Origin: Coccinella septempunctata
Taxonomy: Eukaryota; Arthropoda; Insecta; Coleoptera; Coccinellidae
Assembly (NCBI RefSeq): GCF_907165205.1
Contig: NC_058189.1
Location: forward strand, 70,750,815 to 70,814,814
DNA length: 64,000 nt
Reading direction: 5' to 3'
Shown here: positions 33,625-45,215 of the stretch, piece by piece
How the letters are laid out: each line of letters starts with the position of its first letter
Position numbering within the stretch: position 1 is the stretch's first letter
The notes under the pieces: generated by a model
Told to the model about the DNA's origin: nothing
Seen by the model: the letters and a program-made list of their open reading frames with translations, nothing else
Databases searched by the model: none
Translations under genes and position numbers: made by a program

Positions 33625-34879
33625 CTTCATATTCTTGACCTTTCATAAGTTTTTCGCAACACTGCTTATTCTAATCCTTTTTAATGGTTGTCTATTCAAT
33701 GATCTTGAAACTTGGGGATGTATCTACATTTTCTGATGAAGAATGGATACACGAAAGAACCAACTCACGATCCTGCTAACCGGATATATTATGTTTATCT
33801 TTGTCGGGGGCTGTGACAACAGAGGGTTGAAATAAATCTGTTTCAATTTCCTGTCAGCAGTTTGATCAACCGGTCCTGGAAAATTTCGTCTGAGCCCGAG
33901 GTCCACAGGAATTTTCCTCTCCCAATACGAAAGGGACAGTTTGAAGACACTGAAGAAGTACTAAGTTCTCATTTGAATGGATGAAAAGAACTATGCAAGT
34001 AGTCGTAAAATTTCTCTCATTTTTGATCTCTTTCTATTGGAAGGATGTGCATTGAATGCAGGATTCCCTTTTAATGTATAAGCGGAAAAAATTGACTTAT
34101 CGTATCGATATTCTTTTATGAATAGGTTTCTTGAATACTTTTATTGGAACCCTTTGATAACGGATCTCTGCAGATTATGTGTAGTGGGTATTCTTCGCTA
34201 GAACGACATTTTATCATGGAATGTAATAAAAATCATACATGAATGAAAGCAAATTATATATGCTACTTAAATCAATGGCGGATGTATTGTTCGTTCCAGC
34301 AATAAATCATGGAATGAATCCCTGGATTTCAGAAATGGAACCGTTCATGCATTATATTATGATTTCATGGAAACTATTGACAATAATTCTGTGGGATGGA
34401 AACACACCAACATAAAATTGAACCAGACACGATTTTTCGATTAAATAACCAGCTAAATCACGGGGAAAATATAGTACAAAATGGATTTTTTAGGGACATT
34501 TCGATAGATTTTGAAATCGCAAATGTTTATGGTGAATACCAGATGAAGCAATTGTCGGTCCATCCCAAACTTTGGGATAATTTGTCGATTCCGAATGTCT
34601 GTTGCAGGTTGATAGCCGCGATAAGCTCTTTGCGACCGGCCGAAAGTTCTTTCTGAATTGAAGTTTTGCTTTCCCAAACTCCAACCAATTGAAATCTTTT
34701 CCGAATTCGTCATGGGGATTTCTACGTCCAGCTCAAATATAAATCTTGAGGAACTTTGAGTTCAGTTCGGACCAGTGAAAGCAGAAATTAATGAGTGCCA
34801 ATTTCACAGGGTTGCTAGCGGGTAATTTGGAATTCTTAATACTGAGTTTAATACAGGTAAGGATGAGTTTTCTTCCAAT
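33625..34879. other. no gene seen
   Basis: Spacer with several short overlapping frames on both strands (60-86 codons near 34396-34713), none recognised. Weak satellite-like similarity may begin near 34780. Confidence 0.45.
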
Positions 34880-36315
34880 TTCAAATTTGAATAGGTTCAC
34901 TAGACAGAAGTTATACATATTCAAAAGAAGCAACTCCTTTAGTGATAAATTGCGAAGCTTAATCGACCTCAGTGCAAACGTTCGGTCTTGACGAATTTTT
35001 TTCTGACCACATATTTTTCCGAATTTTTCGAAGGTCGAATTTTTCCTAGAAAAATCATCGAAGATCTAAATAAGATACATAGTTCAAAAAAGCAACTCTT
35101 CTAGTAATGATTCTCGAAATTTCATTCATCTAGGTGCAACCGTTCGGTCTTGACGAATTTTTAACTGAACCCATCTTTTTCATGACTTTTCGAAGATCAG
35201 CTTGCGAGTCGTTTATCTCTCAATAAAAGTAACCGTAGATGGAAATGTGATACATATTATGAAAGAACCACTCTTCTTGTAATAAATTTGAGAATTTCAT
35301 CCATCTAGGTGCAACCTTTAAGTCTTGACGAATTTTTAACTGAACCCATCTTTTTCAGGATTTTTCGAAGGTCAGATTGCGAGTAGTTTATCTCTCAATA
35401 AGAGTAACCGTAGATGGAAATGTGATACATATTCTGAAAGAGCAACTCTTCTAGTAATGAATCCGAGAATTTCATCCATCTAGAAGCAACTGTTCCGTCT
35501 TGACAAAATTTTAACTGAACCTATCTTTTTCAGGATTTTTCGAAGGTCAGATTGCGAGTAGTTTATCTCTCAATAAGAGTAACCGTAGATGGAAATGTGA
35601 TACGTATTCTGAAAGAGCAACTCTTCTAGTAATGAATCCGAGAATTTCATCCATCTAGAAGCAACTGTTCCGTCTTGACAAAATTTTAACTGAACCTATC
35701 TTTTTCAGGAATTTTCGAAGGTCAGATTGCGAGTAGTTCATCTCTCAATAAGAGTAACCGTAGATGGAAATGTGATACATATTCTGAAAGAGCAACTCTT
35801 CTAGTAACGAATCCGAGAATTTCATCCATCTAGAAGCAACTGTTCCATCTTGACAAAATTTTAACTGAACCTATCTTTTTCAGGATTTTTCGAAGGTCAG
35901 ATTGCGAGTAGTTTATCTCTCAATAAGAGTAACCGTAGATGGAAATGTGATACATATTCTGAAAGAGCAACTCTTCTAGTAATAAATCTGAGAAATTCAT
36001 CCATCTAGGTGCAACCGATCGGTCTTGACGAATTTTTAACTGAACCCATCTTTTTCAGGATTTTTTCGGAGATCAGATTACGAGTCGTTTATCTCTCAAT
36101 AAAAGTAATCGTAGATGAAAATGTGATACATATTCTGAAAGAGCGACTCTTCTAGTAATAAATCTGAGAATTTCATCCATCTCGGTGCAACCGTTCAGTC
36201 TTGACGAATTTTTAACTGAGCCCATATTTTTCAGGATTTTTCGAAGGTCAGCTTTCGACTCGTTTATCTCTCAGAAAAATCATAGAAGATTCAAATGCGA
36301 TACATTTTCTGAATG
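34880..36315 (+). repeat. satellite-like tandem array 2, ~175-bp units
   Basis: The marker TCTTGACGAATTTTTAACTGA (or GACAAAATTTTAACTGA) recurs at 34985, 35148, 35323, 35498, 35673, 35848, 36023 and 36199, so the period is 175 bp except for one shorter first step of 163. The middle units (35323-36020) are nearly identical neighbours, so here single monomers were amplified, unlike the dimer pattern in array 1. The edges are more divergent. The monomer is the same family as in array 1, in the same orientation. No coding capacity. Confidence 0.9.
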
Positions 36316-37842
36316 GAGACTCTTCTAGAACTACAACACGACTATCGTTTTCATACTTTATTGTATTTGAGTATGATCCAAATGAAAATTGTACTCAGAC
36401 TAATGAAATTTTCTAAAATGCAGAACTTGGCTAGAGATGAAAATATCCATTCAGTTTCAAATGACATGAAAATATCCCCCAAATTTCGTTGCGAACTTGA
36501 GATGAATTCAACGTAACGTTCGAGTTACGACGCCCGTAAACGTAAAAATTATGTTTGGTATCGTGAACACTTTCATGTAAAACCAATACTTCAACTTTAC
36601 GAAACTGCCATCGAATTACGAATTACATTCAATGCGAAAGGGCCCTCTTAGTACCTCTTTCGTAAAATGAATAATTAACGAAAAGTGGTATAGAAAAATA
36701 CTGTTGTTTCATAAATTTTTTGTACACTCATCTTCTCCAATATTTTCGTTCTGAATTGGGCTACAGCGGAGCACGAATTACTCGAATTAGATCTAATTGA
36801 ATGTACACCCTGGAGGAAAACATGATACCCCAACTATTTTCTTGCACCCCTCCCACCTATACGTAAAAGAGTCAATTCCTCCGGCTGTCCACTACGTTCT
36901 TACATCTTTTCCAACAGACATCACCTAACCTCCATATCGGAAAAGCACAAAACGAAATATAAATACGGCTAAACGATCGCGAAACGTATCCGGAGCACGT
37001 GAGAGATTAGCGCAAAATACAACAGACTCAGTCTCGGGCGCGAGCGAGCGGGATAGACTGGAGGCAGAGCACGCGAGTCGACGGGCGGTTGCGCCCGTCC
37101 AACGGGATACTGTGCCCCCTATTCGGGGGCTATCCCCAGCCGCTTTGGCATCGGGAAACGTTGTGTTTTTCGCCAACTGGAACTATTGGCCGTGCAACAC
37201 CAAGTTTCCGTTTTCGTCGAGATCTTTCCGAGGAAACGACATCTATTTAATCAGATGATGCACCGCATGATGCTGGGCTACTCAAACTTCCAAACTCCCC
37301 GCTCACCAATTTGCGCTGCAGAATCGAGTTCCAGTTTACCTGACTGTCTCTGATCACTGGGGATTTTAGTTTCCGGGTTTGGGTGACTTTGTTTCCCGTC
37401 TGTTATCAGATCTGGTGTGGTAGAGCTAGTGTTTTGCAACTTGTCCATTTGGGAAATTGTATACTGACAGAGTCATTAAGAAAGTTGACAGTTGCACTTA
37501 TAACACTTCAGCCTATAACACTAGGTGATGATATATTATGTCTTTATTGGTTGTTTTAGCCCCCTCACTAGGTTATAATTGATTCCATCCCCCTGTTTCA
37601 TTTTCAACGAGGAACAGCTTCGAAGAAATGCTGGTTAGATTGTTCCTCATCATCACACAACCTGTGCAATTCATTCTCTAAAAATGTCCAATATTAGATC
37701 TTCTTCAGTGGGCGAGAGAGTATTTGTTTTGCTCGCTATAGCCTCAGGCCTGAGAAGAAATTCTAAAACAGATGTGGACACGACCACAGCTTAAAGCCAA
37801 CAAAGGAGGTGTGTTCAGGAAGATCTCTACTCTTGTTGCTAA
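36316..37842. other. no confirmed gene; contains a GC-rich island
   Basis: The first part is AT-rich. From about 36900 to 37200 the sequence is CpG-rich (GGGCGCGAGCGAGCGGG and neighbours) and has an 83-codon minus-strand frame (36925-37176) without a known motif. Promoter, exon or regulatory function cannot be told apart. Confidence 0.35.
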
Positions 37843-38265
37843 GGCCCGGTACTTTCACCTTCGAATAAATTTTATTCACTGTCAATAAATATCCGTCAAA
37901 TAATTTCCTATCTGAAGGATACCTTATTTCTGTGCTTTCAGATGAAATTATTTGACGAATAACAATTCTATGAAAACACGGTATATGTACTACTTTTCAC
38001 TGATTAATGTAAAATAAGACACCGCATTGTAGAAATTGTCATCATTTCAACTAGAAAGCAAATATTTCGTGAAAATCACACAAAGAATAACCATATATCA
38101 AGAATCTAAAAAATTCAACCAATAATGACGTACCGACATTCTATGACAAATAAACTCTTTTAATTAAGTTTCAATGACAGATTTATTCGATGAATAACAC
38201 TATCTGAGACTGAAAAGACTGCATTCTTACTTATCCTAAGAATTTGCACGTGAAAGTACCGGCCC
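37843..38265. mobile_element. PIF/Harbinger-like MITE with TAA target duplication
   Basis: The ends are GGCCCGGTACTTTCAC on the left and, in reverse complement, GGGCCGGTACTTTCAC on the right. Each side is flanked by TAA (37840-37842 and 38266-38268). A 3-bp TAA/TTA duplication with GGSC-type ends is the signature of PIF/Harbinger elements. The 423-bp interior has no gene but includes an internal inverted repeat (CGTCAAATAATTTC near 37893 and its complement near 37945). Confidence 0.78.
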
Positions 38266-38792
38266 TAAGAGTTTCTCTACGTCCTGGACTAGCCTATGTA
38301 GTGGGCAGCCCTTACCTAACCTAAACAGTACTTCAGAAAGTAATACGATTTATTCTCATTGAAAAATTTCTCATCAGAAATCAGAGAAATGTCGTCAGAG
38401 GCATTGTGTGTTTGTTATGCAGTTTTAGCCTTGCTAAAATGAACCTGGCGAGACTTCCTCTTCACCTCAATGGAAATATCGATGAAATGAGCATAAATCT
38501 GCTACTTTTCTCGGTGTTCTAGTGACCATTCGCTATGCTGGATAATCAATTTCAACCTTTCTTTTGTGCTTGCATTTGCCTCCATAGGTTGCGAAGAACT
38601 CTCTGGTGCTCAGTTCTAAACATGAGAACTGTATTCAATTTCCGGCATGATTCGAGGCCAGTAAAGAAGCAAAGTAATATATACTAAGTGATATAAAAAA
38701 CAAAACACCCAGTATCCATGAATTTATGACAATAGTTTTTTATACATAGGATATCCCAAATTCGATGTCCAGTAAGGGAATTTCGGAAACTA

Positions 38793-41042
38793 TAGTCTAT
38801 CCAAATCCGAGAGGCCAGCGTAAACAAACTGACTAACGCGTGATCTTATTTAAGGTACTCCTCTTATTGGTCAAAGCTTCAGGAACGCCATGTTTGCAGG
38901 TGGGAGTAATGCAGTACCGCATTACGTTTGATTCATTGATTGTATGCGAATTGTTGTGCAGAACTGCAGAGATCATTCATTGCTTTTTCTTTCGTAAATT
39001 GGTTTATAGTTGTAGCAAGTTATTCAAGTTACAAGCATTTAAGATAATGTCAAGTACTGATACTGCTGAGGAATCGCGTGTTGACTTAAGTCCTCCAAAA
39101 AAGAGACGTCTGAAACGACACTTCAGTGCCGAGATAAAAGATATGATTTTGAATACTTATAAAATTGAGATTATTCAAAATGCAGGAATGTGTTTAAAGG
39201 ACGTAGAACTCCGAGTTGCTGAGAGACTTGGCATTGGAGCTCGAAGTGTTAGGAGAATTATTTCCGAATACATAAATTCCGGTGTTCTATCACAGCCGGC
39301 AACAAATCAAAATCGGACCACCAAATGGGAGACCTTATCAGATTTCGATAAAAATGTAATACGGCGAAAAGTTCACGAGTTTTTCTTCAGAAATGAACAC
39401 CCGACTATAGAGAAAGTATTAAAAATAGTTAATGAAGACTCGAACTTGCCAAATTTTAAGAAGAGTACCTTCTCTATAATATTGAAAAAACTTAATTTCA
39501 AATATGGACGTCGCCAACGCAACAGTTTTTTAATGAACCGTGACGACATTAAATGTTGGAGAAGAAACTATCTGACGAAAATTAGGACCTTCCGTGATGA
39601 AAACAGGAAGATTTACTGCTTGGATGAAACTTGGGTAAAATACCGGTCATACTAAATCCAAAGTGTGGACCGATGAAACAGTTACATCTTCTCGGCAAGC
39701 GTTACTTGCTGGATTATCTACTGGATTAAAAATCCGTCTGGGAAGGTCTTGAATTTTGAGTTTAACCCTTTGGTTTCATAAAGCTTGATCAGAGAATCAA
39801 CGATCGAGTGACGGATGAACGTCAATTAGTTTTCAGTCGATAAGTTGGTCATAAGCATTCTGAATATCATTCTTTCACCAAATAATTATCTATACACGCC
39901 CATTTGATGATTCTCAACTGCTACTCCTCCAATATATTCGGAAATATGAAAGTTTCAATGATTTCCTTCGGGAAATCGAATGCCAAATCGTTGATCGAGC
40001 AATCAAAGTTTTGTGAAACTTGATGTAAGTACCTTTTTGGTGGAAAACAATTTCAACATTCTTTTTCAAATGAAGTGAATATATTTTTTCAGGCAAAGGG
40101 CAAAGAATTATAGTGTGTCATATTGGCAGTGACACTGGTTTTTTAACTGGAGGACTCTGGACTTTCCAATCCAAAAAAACTGGTGACTACCATGAAGAAA
40201 TGGATGGTCAGTCCTTCGAAAAGTGGTCGAGGGTATAGTTCCTAAATTGGAGGAAAATTCTATAGTAGTTTTAGATAATGCTCCTTACCATTCAAGGAAA
40301 ATGGAAAAAATTCCTAATTCACAATTCAGAAAGAGTGATATCCAACAATGGTTGAGGGAGAAAAATATTGATTTCACCCCTGACCTCATAAAAGCGCAAT
40401 AGTTGCAGATAGTCAGGCAGAACAAAGAAAACTTTGAAAAATACATTGTGAATGAAACCGCAAAGGCCCAAAATATTACTGTACTTAGATTACCGCCCTG
40501 CCACTGCGAACTGAACCCTATTGAATTGATTTGGGCCGATGTCAAGAATTTTGTGGCAGATAAAAACACCACATTTAAAATGGCTGACGTCCAAAATCTT
40601 TTTCAAGAGGCTTTCTCACGGGTTACTTCCGAAAGATGGAGAAAGTGCGTGAAACATGTCAAACAAAAAGTTGAGGTAGACATGTGGAAACTGGATAATA
40701 TTATGGATGAATGGATGATATAACACCAATCATCGTCAACTTAGAGGAAAGTTCTGCATCTTCTGACGACACTACGGGGTAGTCACTTTTACAAAAAAAA
40801 TATTGTTACACATTTATATACATAGTATTTATTAAAGTGGGAACTTTAGATTAATTGTTCATTACTCAGACTCGTAGATAAGCATACACATTTTTCACCG
40901 GAACTGGAACACTCAAAAAGTTTTAAAATATAACGCTCTCGGAATTCAATTTATTAGTACACCTCTGCGTTATCACGTTCTTGACGCGTGATCACTTCAT
41001 GCTGCAATGTTTACCGCTGGCCTCTTGGATTTGGATATACTA
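38793..41042 (+). mobile_element. 2.25-kb TA-inserting DDE transposon
   Basis: The left end TAGTCTATCCAAATCCGAG and the right end in reverse complement (TAGTATATCCAAATCCAAG, then AGGCCAGCGGTAAACA) are imperfect inverted repeats of about 37 bp. TA flanks both sides, and the unbroken arm of the surrounding foldback element supports one TA at the empty site. Inside is a broken two-exon transposase. The left end resembles the ends of the 1.2-kb elements (TATAGTCCATTCAC type), which also keep an intron, so these could be distant relatives. Confidence 0.82.
39047..40723 (+). pseudogene. IS630/Tc1-type DDE transposase pseudogene with intron
   Basis: The likely start at 39047 gives MSSTDTAEESRVDLSPPKKR, with a basic PPKKRRLKRH stretch typical of a nuclear signal. 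A helix-turn-helix region follows (RLGIGARSVRRIISEY), then YCLDETWV with the first catalytic Asp (about residue 193). A one-base shift ends the frame at 39655; GHTKSKVW continues in the next frame, and another shift lies before a putative intron of about 340 bp (near 39750 to TTTTTTCAG at 40091). Exon 2 carries GDYHEEM, VVLDNAPYHSRK (second Asp), an in-frame TAG at 40400-40402, and ELNPIELIW with the third acidic residue. Inactive. Related proteins are common in insect genomes. Confidence 0.8.
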
Positions 41043-41576
41043 TAGACGTTTCCAAGCTCTTTTTCAGAGAAACAAAGAATAGTGGGAATCGTAGCCTCCT
41101 TGAGTTATTAACAAAAATTGAGATTTTGACAATTTCGAAAAGTTCTCATAACTTTTTTGCCTTTGAAGTTATAGTTCTGAAACTTGAACCTTCTTAGGCA
41201 CTTTTATACCTTTTTCACCTTTTTATCCTCAGAATCTACTGAGGAAGTAAAAAAATAGAAAATTCAATAAAAGTTTGCATTTAAAAAAACGAAAGTCCAC
41301 CTAATTATTCGAAATCAAAAATTTTTCGAGCTCATCAGTGGCTTCTATGTAAAATAGTGCCTGTGGAAGGTTCAAGTTTCAGATCTGTCACTTCAAAGCG
41401 AAAAGAGTTTTCGAAATAGTCAAAATTTTTGTTTATGATTCAAAAACGATCCTAGGACGCTACGGTTATCACCATTCTTTGATTCTCTAAAAAACAAGAA
41501 ATGTGTCATCTGTTTTGCTGTAGGTATTCTAGTTTCCGAGATCCCCTCACTTTACATCGAATATGGGCCACCCTGC

Positions 41577-43194
41577 ACATATGTCTTAGGTTAAGATTAG
41601 GTCAGCAATCGATCAAAATTTGATTGAACATCCAATCGTGAGAAACAAGGGAAACATTAATCGTCTCAAGAGAAATCTTTTTATGACCTTCAGACTGATC
41701 CATTTTAAGTTGTTTTCCAATGTTATAATTATCTCGAAGAAGTTACTGTATTCCAAAACTCTCTTCCCATCAAACTTCCTTCACTTCAACAGCTATATAT
41801 AAGTTAATCTGTTATAGGTATCTTTCGAAAAGGCTCATGTGCATAACTAACATATAAAATTGAAGCTCGAAAAACATCTTCCAAGCTTAAAATATCGATA
41901 AAGCCCCCTATTTCCAAGGTTGATGTGAAATTTATTGAATTCCTCATTATAATACATAGGATAACTTGTGATTTGAGACCTGTAATCAGTCGTACAACAG
42001 TTCTTCTCAAGATGTATCAATGCATGATCACATTTTTGGAAACCATGCCTAACAATGAAATGAAATTGAAAACTGTTGAGCTGAAAAATATCTGGAAATA
42101 AAATAGAACGTGGCAACAAAAAGGAACAGGAATTCTGAAAGATTCAGATCTAGAAACAAGCAAAGGCGGAATCTTGATGAATATTCGCCGTATTATCAAA
42201 GGAATGAACTTCAAACCAAGGTTTGATTAAAAAAGGCATATAAAACCGCCATTATATTTTACAGAAAAATTAAATTGAAAATCCAGAAGCCTCATAACTG
42301 CCGAAATAAAGAGATCGTTAACAGAAAACGTTCCACGGATGACTTATAGCTCGAAGAACTAACTCCCACGAGAATCCGACCTTCACTCGACCTCTTTTAA
42401 TCAGAGCACGAACGTCAAACTGCCACTTATTCTCTTGTGCAAGTAAACAAGTCTTGCAAAAGTCCACGTAGAATCAACTACATCTTCTCCTCCTAGGTTT
42501 CTCATTTTTCACGGCCAGAATGTGCCAGACAATGGCGCCCCAATATACCCTCCTGTTCACCCCTAATTTGACGTCCGAATACGACCCAGATTAAAAACCG
42601 ACTCCGTTAAATTACCTCTGTTCTCCCGTGCTAGAAACAGACTACATCCCTGTGTGCCGGCCGGGCATCTGAACGATGCAACGAATGTTGTTGTTCCACA
42701 ATGAGGACTATATTTCATGATGTTTTCGACCCGGTTCGACGTTTATCAACGTGGTTCTAGTCCGGCATGCAAAATATTTTCGAGGGCGTCCCAACGCCCG
42801 CAGACGGGGTGCTCCGGCGCTGTAATTGATGTCCTGTAAAGCGTGAGGACGCGCAGATTTAATCTCTTGAATACAGTTGTATATGGACGTGATGGATGCT
42901 GCGAAAGTGTCACTTATGATTTCGTGTATCGTCCTAATCCGGGACTTTTCGTCAGTGAGGATTTGTAACGGTCGTAACCTTTTAATGTACGAAATACCCC
43001 AATATACTTTCGTTATTCGGTATTTACGGGGTACGTTTATGACTGTATCAGCTGACAAAAGTCATCCAGAGTACCTCAAAAATATTGCGATGATTGTGAG
43101 ACTGTTGAAAATTGAGTGGTGCCTCCTCCGACCTTGCTCTTGTCTACGCTACTTAATGGAATAGTGCAGATTCTATGGTACCTGCATCACTTGC
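41577..43194. other. no confirmed gene; GC-richer block at 42.48-43.06 kb
   Basis: The left part is AT-rich. A block at about 42480-43060 is richer in GC and CpG (GCCGGCCGGGCATCTG and others), with open frames on both strands (116 codons minus, 95 codons plus) that match nothing known to me. A conserved regulatory block or old exon is possible. Confidence 0.35.
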
Positions 43195-43994
43195 TTTGTT
43201 CATGTTGATGAATACATTCATCTGGCGTAAAAATCGAATATTGTAAATTCTCTATCAGTTTGGCATTATCTTCCATAAAAATGAAATTTTCACCAATATG
43301 TGGGGCAAATGGCACTACATGCTCTTCAATAATGTTCCTTATATACTTACCAGCATTCATAGCTCCATTATCAACGACCACTAGGTCTGTGCGAGCAGTC
43401 AAAGATATTCCACCCCATACCATAATCGATCCTCCCCCGAAACCAGTAGTATTCAGGAAATTGCACTGAGCATATCTTTCATGTATACAAGGGAACGTCG
43501 ATCACAATGGTAGAGGCAGAATCTAGACTCATCTGTGAAGAGAACTCTTTCCCAATCGGCCTCTTCCCAATGGATATGCTCTCTCGCAAAATCCAAACGC
43601 GCCCTTCGATGGGCTGGGGTAAGAGCTGGGCCTCTTGCCGCGACACGAGGCCTTGAATCATATTCTCTGAGGCGATTTCTTATTGTCTGAGTGCTAATTT
43701 GCACCTCATGCGTTTGCTCAAGCTGAATTTGAAGGAGGCGAGCGGTTGCAAACCGTTGTCTCAAAGAAGAAACTCTCAAATGGCGTTCTTGAATGGCAGT
43801 TGATACCCGTGGGCTACCCTGTCTTGGTCTTCGGACATTCATACCTGTCTCCATGAATCGCTGCAACATTCTGGACACACTTGTATGGGAAACTCCAAAC
43901 TTTCTGCAATTCTTGTGTATGTCCACCCTTCTTCTCGCAAAACTACCGCTTGGGCACATTTCTCTTGGGTCAAATTGCGTGTTTCGCGTTGCAT
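43195..43994 (-). pseudogene. Tc1 transposase pseudogene, truncated
   Basis: The protein starts MQRETRNLTQEKCAQAVVLR. A frameshift then leads into FGVSHTSVSRMLQRF, the first helix-turn-helix, and RPRQGSPRVST, the GRPR-like hook. A second DNA-binding block ends IRNRLREYDSRPRVA. LFTDESRFCLY holds the first catalytic Asp. Another frameshift near 43470 is followed by GGGSIMVWGGIS and NFIFMEDNA, the second Asp box. The SPDLNPIEH-type third acidic box is absent and replaced by unrelated sequence. Full Tc1 transposases are about 340 residues; roughly the last 80 are gone. Confidence 0.87.
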
Positions 43995-44277
43995 AGCGTT
44001 CGAGTTTAGAAAATCAAACGAAAGAAAAACTATTGATCACTAGAATTGATCGAGAACAACTGATTTTAGAATGGAGCCGATACATCACCATACATCAAAA
44101 TCTGATATCATCTTTTTTTATTCCTGCTGGGAACAAACATCTGTATTGAAGAAAACCGTTGAAAGTGGATAACATATGCATGCATCATTCTGATGAAAAT
44201 TATTATCATTGAGAACACCTTAAGTTGTAGAATAAATTTGAGATTTCCATAATGTGCGTTAATTTTTTTGCGCAGTG
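43195..44277 (-). mobile_element. Tc1-type transposon, 3' end missing
   Basis: On the minus strand the element starts CACTGCGCAAAAAAATTAAC at 44277, beside TA (44278-44279), a typical Tc1 inverted-repeat end. A transposase frame begins at 43994. No matching right end is found to the left, and the coding sequence stops after the second catalytic Asp box, so the last third of the element is deleted. Confidence 0.82.
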
Positions 44278-44279
44278 TA

Positions 44280-44984
44280 TTTCACAACTCAAATAGATTT
44301 TCAGACCTCTCTAGATTTTCTAACATGGAAATGGATTTGTTACACCAGAACTGAACTTTATCATGTCCTTCTCTTTGATAATGAACACTGATTTATGTGT
44401 TTTATGTTCATCTCATTAATTTAAATCAGTTTATTTCATTTCTCCGCTTAACTCTATTATTCACCTCTTATTTACTTATTATGACTAATTACTGTTGTCG
44501 AATTTCGAATTATTGAATCCTCATGATCTCCAGGATGGACCCCTGGATTTAGTCGATTACCTTCAGAATACGATGTGAACTTCTCTAATATGGTTCAACG
44601 TTCAATAGTGAGCCATGACACTGGTTGACATTCTCTCGTCGTGGTTCCACCCTGGAAATTCTGCTCTACTAATCGTGTACTCCCTCTGTTGGTATGATCT
44701 CCTCATTATACTTTGAAGTCTCATAAATATATTCTCATATTCATTCATCTCGCTCGATATATTAGATCTAAAGCCTTCTGCTCTTCTCGAAACCAACGAT
44801 TAGTGATTTCTCTCATAATTACTCTCATAACTATGAGAGCGTGCCCAACACTGGTGATCATTACAGATCTCACACCTTGTGGTAGAGAGATAGATTAGCC
44901 CATGGGAGGATACTAGGAATATCCAGGGAAGGATGATGGGAGGATTAGGAATCAGAGAGCCTAGGCTTCTGATTTCAAGAAAAA
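44280..44984. other. no gene seen
   Basis: Spacer with only short unrecognised frames. Confidence 0.45.
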
Positions 44985-45215
44985 AATTCCTCTGGAGGAA
45001 TTTATCGAGATAACACCAGCGAACTTTAACACAACGAGATCTGAAAAGTATCTGAATCTTAGCAAGAATATGCTACACCACCTAAGTGGATTCCTTATAT
45101 GGTCCCTCAGGAAGGTCTAGCAGAAACTTTCGAGTGAAGATTCTGTGGGAAGGAGGATGATATCTCCCATAACCAATGCAGAACTTGAACACAGTTTCCT
45201 CAGCATAGAGGCTTC
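44985..45215 (+). pseudogene. possible non-LTR retrotransposon C-terminal scrap
   Basis: In pieces on the plus strand I read KYLNLSKNMLHHLSGFLIW and, after frameshifts and a stop, RFCGKEDDISHNQC. Jockey/R1-type LINEs carry a comparable block after the RNase H region, with a LTG..TGH helix followed by a CRFCGEEDET..H..C finger. The match is short and broken, so this is tentative. Confidence 0.3.

Larger units (their letters stand above)
38742..41576. mobile_element. foldback element split by a DDE transposon
   Basis: Two long inverted arms are visible. The left arm is 38742-38792 continued at 41043-41210, and the right arm is about 41340-41576. Shared strings, read inward, include ATTCGATGT, TCGGAAACTA, GAGAAACAAAGAAT (GAGAATCAAAGAAT in the other arm), TTTCGAAAA and TCTGAAACTTGAACCTTC. 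The right outer end reads GCAGGGTGGCCCATATTCG in reverse complement. The right arm still shows the unbroken GGAAACTAGAA where the transposon sits in the left arm. No gene of its own is seen. Confidence 0.7.

Noticed and set aside
22711..37176. Homology between the GC islands at 22.7 kb and 36.9 kb because both start GGAAAAGCAC-AAACGAA
   Set aside because: The match is under 20 bp and does not continue.
38682..38715. Shared TACTAAGTGA..AAAACAAAACACCCAG string with 62236-62267 as a full repeat family
   Set aside because: Only about 32 bp match. The flanks differ, so I could not define an element.
42708..43058. 116-codon minus-strand coding region
   Set aside because: It overlaps a 95-codon frame on the plus strand, has no known motif and stands in a GC-richer patch.
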